Assembly (NCBI RefSeq): GCF_024169245.1
Contig: NZ_JALJWP010000001.1
Location: 496,001 to 560,000, forward strand
Length of the DNA: 64,000 nt
Reading direction: 5' to 3'
Source: Pseudomonas koreensis
GTDB taxonomy: Bacteria; Pseudomonadota; Gammaproteobacteria; Pseudomonadales; Pseudomonadaceae
In this document: positions 10,301 through 17,927 of the stretch, piece after piece
How the letters are laid out: the number at the start of each line of letters is the position of its first letter
Numbering within the stretch: the stretch's first letter is position 1
Notes under the pieces: generated by a model
What the model was told of the DNA's origin: nothing
What the model saw: only the letters and a program-made list of their open reading frames with translations
Database searches by the model: none
Made by a program: the position numbers and the translations under genes

Positions 10301-10834
10301 TCTACCTACGACGTTCATCTGGCCAGCAACTGCATCGTGCGTCTTTCTACCCCGGGGGCGGCGGCGAAAACCTCCAATGCGTCCACCTGGAATCTGTTCA
10401 CCCGAACGCTGGCCGAAACCGTCACGCGCAACGATATCCAGCTCGACGGCAACCTCCTGCGCATTGCCAGCGTCACCGTCGAGCTGCCGGATATCGAGGA
10501 TGACACGCCTGTGGAATCCATCAGCGTGGTGACTTCCGCCGGCCATATCTATGAAGTCTCATTGCTGTTCGAGATGTTGCAGTTGTATGTCATCGATGCC
10601 CGCCGCTTCGCCAGTGTCGCGGCCCTGCAGGCCGACATCGAACAACACCGCCAGCGCAACGAACTGGCGGCACGGATCTACGTGACCCACATCGGTTACA
10701 AGCCCGATACCGTCGGTACGGTGGTTTACCACTCGGTGCGTCAGTACTGGGGACTGACTGGCGATCCGCAGGCGCGAATCAATCCGCAGGATTTGAGCAT
10801 CCCCGCCCAGGGGACACCGCTGCAGGTCGGGTGA
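7337..10834 (+). CDS. Pore-forming RTX-like toxin component, TcdA/TcdB/Mcf type
   Basis: 1165 residues from a GTG at 7337 with AAAGGA eight bases upstream. Residues about 195-365 hold several hydrophobic helices (SYLMSGAGVGLQAFGIYSGY, ALSVAGAGVSLVLGVAALAG, GPVGLAAAAILIAGSMIY) and end in RVVDDIDDYIELTALERL. This resembles the pore-forming and translocation region of TcdA/TcdB, Mcf and FitD. Degenerate RTX nonapeptides follow (GDGNDRV near 504, DGGAGTDTV near 560, GGNDTI near 647, GGGGEDRYY near 663). Residues 700-1165 are beta-rich and unassigned. There is no N-terminal signal peptide and no T1SS or TPS genes nearby. The 66-base gap to the ART gene suggests one operon and an AB-type pair, with this protein as the delivery part. 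Confidence 0.62.
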   Translation: MSKLIAPSSHVANAPVLQVTLTDASANVHAPATSDLHHLPSPGITHDADASAKQTLKSLDKHFGPLRMGEVMASRVELQALGATVNGQPLSPLNADLKAADQSFIDALNFDSAKVEARLKSVDIPDSGVAAMLFYEIACKRSIDAGPLFVSDSPIETGSAMDRLNQLGKAAQKLDIHRIDSFENAPGWVNKHKSYLMSGAGVGLQAFGIYSGYMAMTDAIRKGDKLEAIFQGGSIAAELGSLVIEQGLTKTGQAMLTNGGHLFKYFPLTSVGKYMSRGAGMFASAITLPFDVIDAVKSFNAAAAATGKEAQDHYVSGALSVAGAGVSLVLGVAALAGFGSVAGPVGLAAAAILIAGSMIYQAARVVDDIDDYIELTALERLRSGWFAFTGQELDTQVMDRFKLSKGYSDHEKRLELSAKDMLEGAYKNSIEHVVNGAFRTELQSVELWRYVWDEGAGQKPFKLDTQAVVVGADDVIDASNGLPADLKKVSGSAGEGKGVFWRLGDGNDRVIGVKAQANLFTYREGHKALTGGDQNDAFYHEITAEELNRAAKPAHINLLDGGAGTDTVAFEGSRPTSDTRYVGHDIDLQSGKVALRSLDPAAQGIEVAHLTSFENVSTLRKGTSHVIGTDAANQISANGYDRISASGGNDTIAIFGTECEVNGGGGEDRYYIANTNARATIIEDGEHSSRVEFGWPRALIQRWQVTGTSLVITSLRGKDGSDPDHVLTLENVYQTIDRQRHLKNAQWLFRTQDGYELLALLPNQPGQALSQDIEVAVTVNGRPAQAPAIVNGGTLALDAQTLPGHFVARTPHRVEFVVGRSVAATENSVYLDFKDSEIVDSVISYDVEVRRGVSGNTHLTYKDICLTILLPSKVIAFKSLIRTIVAATGYGGRNSLKVTTPLLAQDLVLVMQDEVSYRLQVPQLDYEADAQAPGTRLVSSKSWLKRRNGAYPFTRPLVSEKPQLTERPSKVVIESRPHTGIYLLEGKSSTYDVHLASNCIVRLSTPGAAAKTSNASTWNLFTRTLAETVTRNDIQLDGNLLRIASVTVELPDIEDDTPVESISVVTSAGHIYEVSLLFEMLQLYVIDARRFASVAALQADIEQHRQRNELAARIYVTHIGYKPDTVGTVVYHSVRQYWGLTGDPQARINPQDLSIPAQGTPLQVG

Positions 10835-10977
10835 AGAGGCTGATACGTCATGGAACCAACGCCCATGGTCGACTTGAAATAACCCGCTCCGGTGGCGTCG
10901 TGCTGACGCTGCCCAAGGGCTCCGGCACCAACTCCAACGATGTAACCTGGCCTGTAGCCGAACACTACCGCCCGTGA
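10831..10977 (+). CDS. Possible 48-residue overlapping ORF or shifted C-terminus
   Basis: A GTG at 10831 overlaps the TGA of the pore-former (GTGA) and opens a 48-codon frame ending just before the terminator. Its C-terminal half (SGGVVLTLPKGSG, then VTWPVAEHYRP) reads like protein. It may be a translationally coupled small protein, or the real end of the pore-former displaced by a frameshift. No good ribosome-binding site is seen, so this is tentative. Confidence 0.35.
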   Translation: MKRLIRHGTNAHGRLEITRSGGVVLTLPKGSGTNSNDVTWPVAEHYRP

Positions 10978-10978
10978 A

Positions 10979-11020
10979 AAAAAGGGTGCCATTCGTTGAA
11001 ATATGAATGGCACCCTTTTT
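10979..11020. terminator. Bidirectional rho-independent terminator
   Basis: A 16-bp perfect stem (AAAAAGGGTGCCATTC paired with GAATGGCACCCTTTTT) with a 10-base loop, A-tract on the left and T-tract on the right. It lies between the toxin cassette and the convergent gene ending at 11041 and can serve both. Confidence 0.93.
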
Positions 11021-11040
11021 ATGAATCAGTCAGCTGTACG

Positions 11041-11613
11041 TTACTTGACTACTTTGATCACGAATTTCGCTGGCCCATTGTTGAAAGCGTTATGCCCCGT
11101 CACGTTAGGGTCGGCATCCAGAAACGTGCTCATGCCACTGCTCACCAGACGATACAGAGGTTTGTCGTTCGGCTCGCTGTTCAACTCGATATGAGCCGGG
11201 CCCGACGCGATATCGTTAAGCGAAGCCTTCGGCACACCGTACGTACTGATTGAGAAGTACTGAGCCGGAGCGCTGGTGCTGGCCAACAAGTTGTGAGTCT
11301 TGTCCTCGATGAATAACCGCGCACCGTCAAACGCGCCCGGCTGTACCAGATGGATCGCGTAATCGTCACCCTGAGGAATGAACTTCAACAGCAGCGGGCT
11401 ATCGTCCTCATGATCAGCCAGCGTGACGGAACTGGAAACGCGCTGGATCGCCAGGCCCACTTCGGCTTCCAGTTTTTCGCTTTGGGTTATTCGCTTATCG
11501 AGCAACGCCTGTTGCAAGCGTTGTTGATTAAGCACCACCGGACGACCATCCAGATACAGATTCGCCGTGAAGGCCTTCTTGTTTATTTGTGCTAAAGACA
11601 TAGAGTTACCCAT
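11041..11613 (-). CDS. Hypothetical protein convergent to the toxin cassette
   Basis: 190 residues, not recognised. Residues 1-60 look helical and charged; the rest alternates short hydrophobic stretches (RLFIEDKTHNLLAS, YFSISTYG, AKFVIKVVK), suggesting a beta-rich fold. No signal peptide or membrane segment. I use the ATG at 11613 with AGGA upstream; an ATG at 11601 is possible. It follows the small gene at 11672-11911 by 58 bases on the same strand and ends head-on against the toxin operon. A role linked to the toxin (immunity, adaptor) is guesswork from position. Confidence 0.7.
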   Translation of the reverse strand: MGNSMSLAQINKKAFTANLYLDGRPVVLNQQRLQQALLDKRITQSEKLEAEVGLAIQRVSSSVTLADHEDDSPLLLKFIPQGDDYAIHLVQPGAFDGARLFIEDKTHNLLASTSAPAQYFSISTYGVPKASLNDIASGPAHIELNSEPNDKPLYRLVSSGMSTFLDADPNVTGHNAFNNGPAKFVIKVVK

Positions 11614-11671
11614 TGATAAACGTCCTGCCGTTACTCAACGGCAACGGCAGGCAAATGCGCAAAGAAATTAA

Positions 11672-11911
11672 TCAGACAACGGTTACCGCTGAAACGGTTG
11701 TGGCTGTTGTGGCCGGTGCCAACATCCGCGTAACTTCGCCGTCAGGGACCTTTGCAGATTTTCGCTTTCGCCGGGCTATCACCATGCGATCTGCGTAACT
11801 GGATGCCGCCTCGATAACGAAGCTGACGTTATGATCAGTATCCGCATGTTTCAAAATATACTTGCCAGCGATATCGTCCCAGAATGCCCATTCATCTTCA
11901 TATACAGTCAT
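11672..11911 (-). CDS. Small hypothetical protein
   Basis: 79 residues from the ATG at 11911, chosen because AAGGA lies eight bases upstream; an earlier ATG at 11920 overlaps that site. The N-terminal part (VYEDEWAFWDDIAGKYILKH) is rich in acidic and aromatic residues, the middle has an RRKRK cluster, and the tail is Thr/Ala/Val-rich. No family recognised. Probably in an operon with the 190-residue protein downstream of it. Confidence 0.6.
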   Translation of the reverse strand: MTVYEDEWAFWDDIAGKYILKHADTDHNVSFVIEAASSYADRMVIARRKRKSAKVPDGEVTRMLAPATTATTVSAVTVV

Positions 11912-12079
11912 TGCTTTCATCCTTATTCTTGTTCAAGTTGCCCGCTTCCTGCGGACATCCTGAAATTAAGATAAAGACCAAAGCAAGACAATGCTGGCAA
12001 GTGCCCCGAGTTAATTCAGAGTGCAACGAGGGGGCGCTCTCGATTGGTTTCCCGCGGTGGGGCAAACCATTGAGAACTC

Positions 12080-12670
12080 CTAGGCAAACAACTCACCCTG
12101 CAATTCATCCAGCAACGCCTGGATTGCGTCGAGCCGCTGCTGCGGGTCATCGAGTTGCAGCAGGTCGAGCTTGTCTTCTTCGGCAAAAGGCAACAGATAG
12201 GCAAGTTGATTGGCCAGTGACTGCTGCCCAACGGCTTCGATGCCCATGTCCAGCGCTTCGACCATCGGGTGCTCGGCCAGCGCCTTGAGCAGCGCCACCA
12301 GATCGGCGTCCTCATCCTGCAACGGTTGCTCGGGCTCGTCGTCGAGCCACTCGACATCGGCGAGAATCAACTGATCGCGCTGCACTTCGGTGCGCAGCAC
12401 ATTGAAGCGTCGCCCGCCCTGCACGCGGATGCCGAGCAGACCGTTGTCCTGCTGCTGGAAATCGGTGATCCGCGCCTCGCATCCCACCATCGCGAACCCC
12501 TCCGGCGCCACGCCGACTTCACTGCCTTCAAGAATGCACACCACCCCGAAGCCGACACCCTGCTTCATGCAGCGGCCGATCATGTCGAGGTAGCGCGCCT
12601 CGAAAATCTGCAAGTCGAGGTTGCAGCCGGGGAACAGCACCGTGTTCAGCGGAAAAAGCGGCAGACTCAT
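12080..12670 (-). CDS. Lon N-terminal (substrate-binding) domain protein
   Basis: 196 residues from the ATG at 12670 (MSLPLFPLNTVLFPG); an ATG six bases earlier adds two residues. The protein is a stand-alone Lon-N/PUA-like domain: LPLFPL...LFPG start, IFEARYLDMI motif, and the GCEARI strand. There is no AAA+ or protease domain, so it is not a truncated Lon but the known short family of unknown function. It lies ten bases after lrgB and may be co-transcribed. Confidence 0.9.
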   Translation of the reverse strand: MSLPLFPLNTVLFPGCNLDLQIFEARYLDMIGRCMKQGVGFGVVCILEGSEVGVAPEGFAMVGCEARITDFQQQDNGLLGIRVQGGRRFNVLRTEVQRDQLILADVEWLDDEPEQPLQDEDADLVALLKALAEHPMVEALDMGIEAVGQQSLANQLAYLLPFAEEDKLDLLQLDDPQQRLDAIQALLDELQGELFA

Positions 12671-12680
12671 AGACATTTCC

Positions 12681-13397
12681 TTACACCACCATCGACACCG
12701 CCAACGGCAGGAACACCGCCGTGGCCACGCCCATCAGACTCATCGCCAGCGCGGCGAAGGCGCCGCACTCATCGTTTTCCTGCATCGCCACCGCCGTGCC
12801 GACCGCATGGGCGGTCATGCCCAGGGCCATGCCACGCGCCTCGGGGCTGTGCACGCCGAGCCGGGTCAGCAATGCCGGGCCGAAGATTGCGCCGATCACC
12901 CCGGTGATCAGCACGAACACCGCGGCCAGCGCCGCCACACCGCCGATCTGCTCGGCGACCAGCATGGCGATCGGCGAAGTCACCGACTTCGGCGCCATGG
13001 TCATCAGGATCATGTGATCGGCGCCGAACCACCAGCCCAGCGCCACGCCCATGCCCGTTGCCACTACTCCGCCTATCACCAGCGTAGTAAAAATCGGCCA
13101 GAACAATTGGCGGATGCGGCGCAGATTCAAGTAGAGCGGCACCGCCAGCGCGACGGTTGCCGGGCCGAGCAGAATGCTGAGGATCTCGGTGCTCTTGCGG
13201 TACTCCGCGTAAGTCAGGCCGCAGCCGACCAGCACACCGATCACCAACAACATGGAGACCAGCACCGGTTGCAGAAAGATCCAGCGGGTTTTCTCGAACG
13301 CCGCCAGCACCAGTTGATAGGCACCGAGGGTGATGCCGATGCCGAACAACGGATGATGGATCACCGAGGCCCACGCGCCTTGCCAGTCGAACAGCAT
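12681..13397 (-). CDS. LrgB/CidB family membrane protein
   Basis: 238 residues, nearly all hydrophobic, with the family segments FGPALLTRLGVHSPEARGMALGMTAHAVGTA near the C-terminus. LrgB/CidB partners a holin-like LrgA/CidA protein; the pair affects murein hydrolase activity and, in other bacteria, pyruvate transport. Its ATG shares one base with the stop of the upstream cidA-like gene (TGATG at 13397), so the two are translationally coupled. Confidence 0.92.
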   Translation of the reverse strand: MLFDWQGAWASVIHHPLFGIGITLGAYQLVLAAFEKTRWIFLQPVLVSMLLVIGVLVGCGLTYAEYRKSTEILSILLGPATVALAVPLYLNLRRIRQLFWPIFTTLVIGGVVATGMGVALGWWFGADHMILMTMAPKSVTSPIAMLVAEQIGGVAALAAVFVLITGVIGAIFGPALLTRLGVHSPEARGMALGMTAHAVGTAVAMQENDECGAFAALAMSLMGVATAVFLPLAVSMVV

Positions 13398-13759
13398 CAG
13401 GACTCCTCCGCCGGCGGCGCGTGACGTTTGACCAGACGTTGCATCAGCACGCCGGCAAAGGCCATCGACAGGATCAGCGAGACCACCAGCGCGCCGACGA
13501 TCGCCCAGAAATCAGCGGCAATCGCCGTGGCATAGACCATCACGCCCACCGCCGGCGGCACCAGCAGCAACGGCAGATAGCGCAGCAGACTGCCCGCCGC
13601 CTGATTCAACGGCTCGCCCACCTCACCGCGAATGATCAGGAACACCAGCAACAGCAGCAGCCCGATGATCGGCCCCGGCAATATCGGCAACAGCAAGTGA
13701 TTGAGCGCTGTCCCGAGCAATTGAAACAACACCAGCATGGTCAGGCCACGTAGCAACAT
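13397..13759 (-). CDS. CidA/LrgA family holin-like protein
   Basis: 120 residues with four hydrophobic helices and the typical GTALNHLLLPILPGPIIGLLLL motif. It is the small partner of the LrgB-like protein encoded immediately downstream. The C-terminal tail is short and basic (RLVKRHAPP). No regulator of the LytR or LysR class sits beside it, so its control is not visible here. Confidence 0.92.
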   Translation of the reverse strand: MLLRGLTMLVLFQLLGTALNHLLLPILPGPIIGLLLLLVFLIIRGEVGEPLNQAAGSLLRYLPLLLVPPAVGVMVYATAIAADFWAIVGALVVSLILSMAFAGVLMQRLVKRHAPPAEES

Positions 13760-13952
13760 CTGACATCTCCGTCTGACTTTCCAACCTGCAAATCGCCCGC
13801 ATTATAAGCACGCCTGCGCTATGGACCGGCATTCGCCAAAAGCATGGTCGGTTGACCTGAGCAAATCGCCATGATGATCTACAGTGGTTCGCAGGCCGGT
13901 CAAATCCGCCCCCTGAAAAACTATAAAACCGATGAACCCAAGGAGAGTCTCA

Positions 13953-14408
13953 ATGCCCTATGTTCCCGTTGCAGAGCTCAAAGATTATGTCGGCAAGGAA
14001 CTTGGACGTTCCCAATGGCTCACCATCGACCAGGAGCGCATCAACCTGTTCGCCGAAGCCACCGGTGATTTTCAGTTCATTCACGTCGATCCGGTCAAGG
14101 CCGCGCAAACGCCATTCGGCAGCACGATTGCCCACGGTTTCCTGTCGCTGTCGCTGATGCCGAAACTGATGGAAGACATCCTCGTACTGCCGGAAGGCGT
14201 GAAGATGGTCGTCAACTACGGCCTGGACAGCGTGCGTTTCATCCAGCCGGTCAAGGTCGATTCGAAAGTCCGATTGAAGGTCGACATGGTCGAAGTCACC
14301 GAGAAAAAACCCGGCCAGTGGCTGCTGAAAGCGACCGCGACACTGGAGATAGAGGGCTCGGACAAACCGGCCTATATCGCCGAGCCGCTGTCGCTCTGCT
14401 TCGTCTGA
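13953..14408 (+). CDS. MaoC family dehydratase
   Basis: 151 residues from the ATG at 13953, which has AAGGAG upstream; an earlier ATG at 13932 lacks one. Single hot-dog domain with the hydratase-2 signature: FAEATGDFQFIHVDP...FGSTIAHGF, giving the catalytic Asp and His. Such proteins hydrate trans-2-enoyl-CoA to R-3-hydroxyacyl-CoA, or serve related CoA substrates. Length and sequence resemble Pseudomonas R-specific enoyl-CoA hydratases, but which chain length is used cannot be read. Confidence 0.9.
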   Translation: MPYVPVAELKDYVGKELGRSQWLTIDQERINLFAEATGDFQFIHVDPVKAAQTPFGSTIAHGFLSLSLMPKLMEDILVLPEGVKMVVNYGLDSVRFIQPVKVDSKVRLKVDMVEVTEKKPGQWLLKATATLEIEGSDKPAYIAEPLSLCFV

Positions 14409-14510
14409 TCATCCCGGATGCGAAGCAGCGCACGCTGTTTCGCGTCACGTCTGTATATATGCGATGCATAGCTGCGGCATACTCGGTCGCCTAATTGCCC
14501 GGATCCCGCT

Positions 14511-16238
14511 ATGCGCTCAATCGCTCGACTTGCACCCCTTGCCCTGACCCTGATGCTCACCGCTTGCGGCGACGGTGAATCGCTGTTGCCGCCGGATGCG
14601 CGCCTGCCCGATGGCGGACGTTATCGGGGTGAACTGGTCGACGGCTTGCTGCAAGGTCAGGGCCGGGTCGACTACCCCAACGGCAGCTGGTACGCCGGGG
14701 AGTTCGACAAGGGGCAGTGGCACGGTCAAGGCGAATGGCATGGCAGCAATGGCGAGGTTTATCGCGGCCAGTTCCAGCAAGGTCTGTTCGACGGCCAAGG
14801 CAGCCTGAGTACCAATGCCAGCAACTACACCGGCGGCTTCAAGCAGGGGCGGCGCGATGGCGAAGGCACGCTGAAAGAAAATGGCATGACCTATCGCGGT
14901 GAATTCAAGGCTGACCAGTATTCCGGACTCGGTCGCCTGGAAATGGACGACGGCAGCTCCTATCAAGGCCAGTTCGCCCATGGCAAACCCAACGGTGAAG
15001 GCCAGCGCGGCGATGCCAGCGGCAATTCGTTCACGGGTCATTTCGTCAACGGTCAACTGGAAGGCAACGGCACTTACAACAGTGCCGACGGCGATATCTA
15101 CGTCGGTGGATTCAAGAATAATCAACTGCACGGCAAGGGCCGCTACGAAAATGCGGACGGCGACGTCTGGCTCGGCCAGTTCAAGGAAGGCGCGCTGACC
15201 GGCAAGGGCGAACTGATCGGCGCTGACGGCAGCCATTACATCGGTGTGTTCAACGACTGGCGTTTTACCGGGCAGGGCCGTTTGAACCTGGCCGACGGCA
15301 GCTTCTACGTCGGCGGTTTCGACAACGACAGCTATTCCGGCCGCGGTACTCTGGTGCTGACCGATGGCAGCGTGCTCAGTGGCACCTGGATCAATGGCCA
15401 GCGTGTGCGCGATGCTGACGGCAAATTGCTGCCCGACACCCTCGAACTCGGTTTGCTCGCCCAGGGTCGTCTGCTCGACGAGGCGCTGGCGGCGATTCCC
15501 GCCTCGACCCCGGCAGTCGAGCTGTACACCCTGACCCTCGGTGGCGACGGCAAGCAGAGCGTGTTCCTGCGCGAGTCCGACTACGTCGCCAACATGCTCA
15601 ACACACGCTTCGGCGCTTTCGGCCAGATCCGTCTGGTCAACCATCGCGATCATCTCGGCGACCGGCCGATGGCCACCCGCGAGAACCTGCGCCGTGCCGC
15701 GCAGGCTCTGGCCGAACGCAGCGGTCCGGAAGATCTGCTGTTCATCTATCTGACCAGCCACGGCACCGCCGAACATGAACTGGTGCTCGATCAGCCGCGC
15801 ATGGAACTGGCTGACCTGCCAGCCGATGAGCTCGCCGCGGTGCTTGCGCCGCTGAAGCATCGCGACAAGGTCATCGTGATTTCTTCGTGCTACTCCGGCG
15901 GCTTCATCCCGGCACTGAAGGACGAACGTACATTGATCATGACCGCCTCGCGTGCAGATCGGGTGTCGTTCGGCTGTTCGGAAGAAGCCAATTTCACTTA
16001 CTTCGGCGACGCCCTGTTCGCCCAGGCGCTGAACCAGACCGACGATCTGGAACAGGCTTTCAAACTGGCCAAAGCCACTGTCGCCGAACGCGAACTGGCC
16101 GACGGTTTCGAAGCCTCGGAGCCGCAGATCTGGGCACCGAAGACCGTGCTGTCGCACTGGCAACTGCTGCGTAAACAGCAAGCGCGCAAAGCTTTGCAAA
16201 GCAGCGCATTGAACGACGCGGCGACAAAAGGCAACTAA
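14511..16238 (+). CDS. MORN-repeat lipoprotein with C13 caspase-like domain
   Basis: 575 residues. A lipobox (MLTAC, Cys19) marks a lipoprotein. Residues about 35-300 hold eleven full MORN repeats plus a partial one (pattern Y.G.F..G...G.G....ADG). Residues 330-540 form a peptidase C13 (legumain/caspase-like) domain with the dyad His417 in LTSHGT and Cys460 in SSCYSGG. Family knowledge supports cysteine protease activity, often after Asn or Asp; the target is unknown. The domain pairing places a protease on a membrane-anchored beta-hairpin rod at the cell envelope. No obvious partner genes adjoin it. Confidence 0.88.
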   Translation: MRSIARLAPLALTLMLTACGDGESLLPPDARLPDGGRYRGELVDGLLQGQGRVDYPNGSWYAGEFDKGQWHGQGEWHGSNGEVYRGQFQQGLFDGQGSLSTNASNYTGGFKQGRRDGEGTLKENGMTYRGEFKADQYSGLGRLEMDDGSSYQGQFAHGKPNGEGQRGDASGNSFTGHFVNGQLEGNGTYNSADGDIYVGGFKNNQLHGKGRYENADGDVWLGQFKEGALTGKGELIGADGSHYIGVFNDWRFTGQGRLNLADGSFYVGGFDNDSYSGRGTLVLTDGSVLSGTWINGQRVRDADGKLLPDTLELGLLAQGRLLDEALAAIPASTPAVELYTLTLGGDGKQSVFLRESDYVANMLNTRFGAFGQIRLVNHRDHLGDRPMATRENLRRAAQALAERSGPEDLLFIYLTSHGTAEHELVLDQPRMELADLPADELAAVLAPLKHRDKVIVISSCYSGGFIPALKDERTLIMTASRADRVSFGCSEEANFTYFGDALFAQALNQTDDLEQAFKLAKATVAERELADGFEASEPQIWAPKTVLSHWQLLRKQQARKALQSSALNDAATKGN

Positions 16239-16265
16239 GCTGAACAGTATCAAGGGAGAGACACT

Positions 16266-16907
16266 ATGTACTTGACGCCTCAGCACGTATTACTTGCCGG
16301 AGCCACCGGATTGACCGGTGAACATCTGCTCGACCGTTTGCTCAACGAGCCAACGATATCCCGTGTCCTCGCCCCTTCACGCCGGCCGCTGGCCGAGCAT
16401 CCGCATCTGGAAAACCCGGTTGGCGATCCACAAACCTTTCTGCCGCAACTCAGTGGCCGGGTCGACATCGCCTACTGCTGCCTCGGCACCACGATCAAGC
16501 AGGCCGGCTCCGAAGAAGCCTTTCGCGCGGTGGATCTGGACATGGTCGTGGCGTTTGCCAAACGCGCGCGGGAGATGGGCGCGCGGCACCTGATCGTGAT
16601 CAGCGCAATCGGCGCCGATCCGAATTCCTCGGTGTTCTACAACCGCGTCAAAGGCGAGATGGAACAGGCCCTGCGCGCGCAGGACTGGCCGCAATTGACC
16701 ATCTGCCGACCTTCGCTGCTGCTGGGCGAGCGCATTGAACCGCGTCTGGCCGAGCAACTGGCCGGGCCGTTGTCGAAGCTGATTCCGGGGAAATACCACG
16801 GCATCGAGGCATGCCAGTTGGCACGGGCGATGTGGCGCCTGGCGCTGGAAGAACAGGATGGGGTGCGGGTGATCGAGTCGGATGAATTGAGGAAGCTCGG
16901 CAAATAA
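16266..16907 (+). CDS. NAD(P)-binding oxidoreductase, HTATIP2/YbjT-like
   Basis: 213 residues, Rossmann fold with the nucleotide motif [11 protein letters not shown] at residues 12-22. [26 protein letters not shown] contains the family's YxxxK. It resembles atypical short-chain dehydrogenases (TIP30/HTATIP2 group). Substrate unknown. An AAGGGAGA site lies just before the ATG. Twenty-seven bases separate it from the MORN gene, so an operon is possible. Confidence 0.85.
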   Translation: MYLTPQHVLLAGATGLTGEHLLDRLLNEPTISRVLAPSRRPLAEHPHLENPVGDPQTFLPQLSGRVDIAYCCLGTTIKQAGSEEAFRAVDLDMVVAFAKRAREMGARHLIVISAIGADPNSSVFYNRVKGEMEQALRAQDWPQLTICRPSLLLGERIEPRLAEQLAGPLSKLIPGKYHGIEACQLARAMWRLALEEQDGVRVIESDELRKLGK

Positions 16908-16921
16908 GCACTTACAAAAAC

Positions 16922-16997
16922 AAAAGATCGCAGCCTTCGGCAGCTCCTACAGAGGAATGCGATCTCCTGTAGGAGCTGCCGAAGGCTGCGATCTTTT
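16922..16997. repeat. REPIN, GTAGGAGCTGCCGAAGG family
   Basis: Near-perfect inverted pair (AAAAGATCGCAGCCTTCGGC at the left and its complement at the right) around an 18-base centre. Other members: 21492-21580, 27908-27985, 48951-49052, 50975-51075, 53043-53141 (variant), 62213-62294. Lies between convergent genes. Confidence 0.92.
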
Positions 16998-17002
16998 GAT
17001 CT

Positions 17003-17287
17003 TTACAACCCGCCAGTCGCCTGGAACCCCACGCCAATTACCGTTAACAACGACAACGGCAACAACAGCGTATCGAGCAACGCGCTGGCCGGCAGATCCA
17101 CGCCCGGATAGCTCGGCGCCTCGGCACCGAACCGATCCATCGCACAGCAGCCGCCATTCAACGCATACAAATCCAGACGCGTCCCGGCATACACCACCGG
17201 TGCGCCAGGTTTCGCCGCATCCAGCGTGCGCGCGGTGGCACATCCGCCCAGCTGCAGCGCCAACACGATGACCAGCAGCTTAATCAT
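17003..17287 (-). CDS. YceK/YidQ family small lipoprotein
   Basis: 94 residues with a lipobox LGGC (Cys16). The core [21 protein letters not shown]...[21 protein letters not shown] matches the YceK/YidQ family, which has no firm function. The ATG at 17287 overlaps the end of ubiX by eight bases, so it depends on upstream translation. The C-terminus abuts a REPIN. Confidence 0.85.
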   Translation of the reverse strand: MIKLLVIVLALQLGGCATARTLDAAKPGAPVVYAGTRLDLYALNGGCCAMDRFGAEAPSYPGVDLPASALLDTLLLPLSLLTVIGVGFQATGGL

Positions 17288-17927
17288 CGCTGCTCAGATG
17301 ATGCTCGCCCCAACGCGGCAGCATGTCCTGCGGGATGCCGAGCAGATTGAGAATCCGCGCCACGACGAAGTCGATCAAGTCGTCGATGGTCTGCGGTTGG
17401 TGATAGAAACCCGGCGAGGCCGGCAGAATCGTCACGCCCAGGTTCGACAGCTTGAGCATGTGCTCCAGATGAATGCTCGAGTACGGCGCCTCGCGCGGCA
17501 CCAGAATCAACTGGCGGCGCTCTTTCAGTGTGACATCGGCCGCGCGCTCGATGAGGTTGTTGCAGGCGCCGGTGGCAATCGCCGATAGCGTGCCGGTCGA
17601 ACACGGCACCACCACCATCGCCGCCGGCGCACCGGAGCCGGAGGCCACCGGCGACATCCAGTCTTCCTTGCCGTACACCCGAATCTGTCCGGCGGCGGCG
17701 CCGGTGTATTCGGTCAGAAACGCCTGCATCATCTGGGGTTTGTTCGGCAGGGAGACATCGGTCTCGGTGGCCATCACTAGTTGCGCGGCCTTGGAGATCA
17801 GGAAGTGCACTTCGCGATCTTCGCGTACCAGACAATCAAGCAGGCGCAAACCGTACTGCGCGCCCGAGGCGCCGGTCATCGCCAGGGTGATGCGTTCCGG
17901 GCCGCCGGCCTGGGAAAAAGTGTTCAT
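17280..17927 (-). CDS. ubiX: Flavin prenyltransferase UbiX
   Basis: 215 residues. UbiX joins dimethylallyl phosphate to FMN, giving the prenylated flavin cofactor for UbiD in ubiquinone synthesis. Diagnostic segments: [14 protein letters not shown] (residues 18-31), [15 protein letters not shown] with the FMN-binding serine/threonine residues, and the [25 protein letters not shown] block. Its ATG overlaps the mpl stop by four bases, so it is coupled to mpl. UbiD itself is not in this window. Confidence 0.95.
   Translation of the reverse strand: MNTFSQAGGPERITLAMTGASGAQYGLRLLDCLVREDREVHFLISKAAQLVMATETDVSLPNKPQMMQAFLTEYTGAAAGQIRVYGKEDWMSPVASGSGAPAAMVVVPCSTGTLSAIATGACNNLIERAADVTLKERRQLILVPREAPYSSIHLEHMLKLSNLGVTILPASPGFYHQPQTIDDLIDFVVARILNLLGIPQDMLPRWGEHHLSSDD

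Noticed and set aside
14517..16286. 589-codon minus-strand frame opposite the MORN gene
   Set aside because: Mirror of the MORN repeats; low-complexity and without any recognised motif, while the plus strand has a lipobox, MORN repeats and a C13 dyad.
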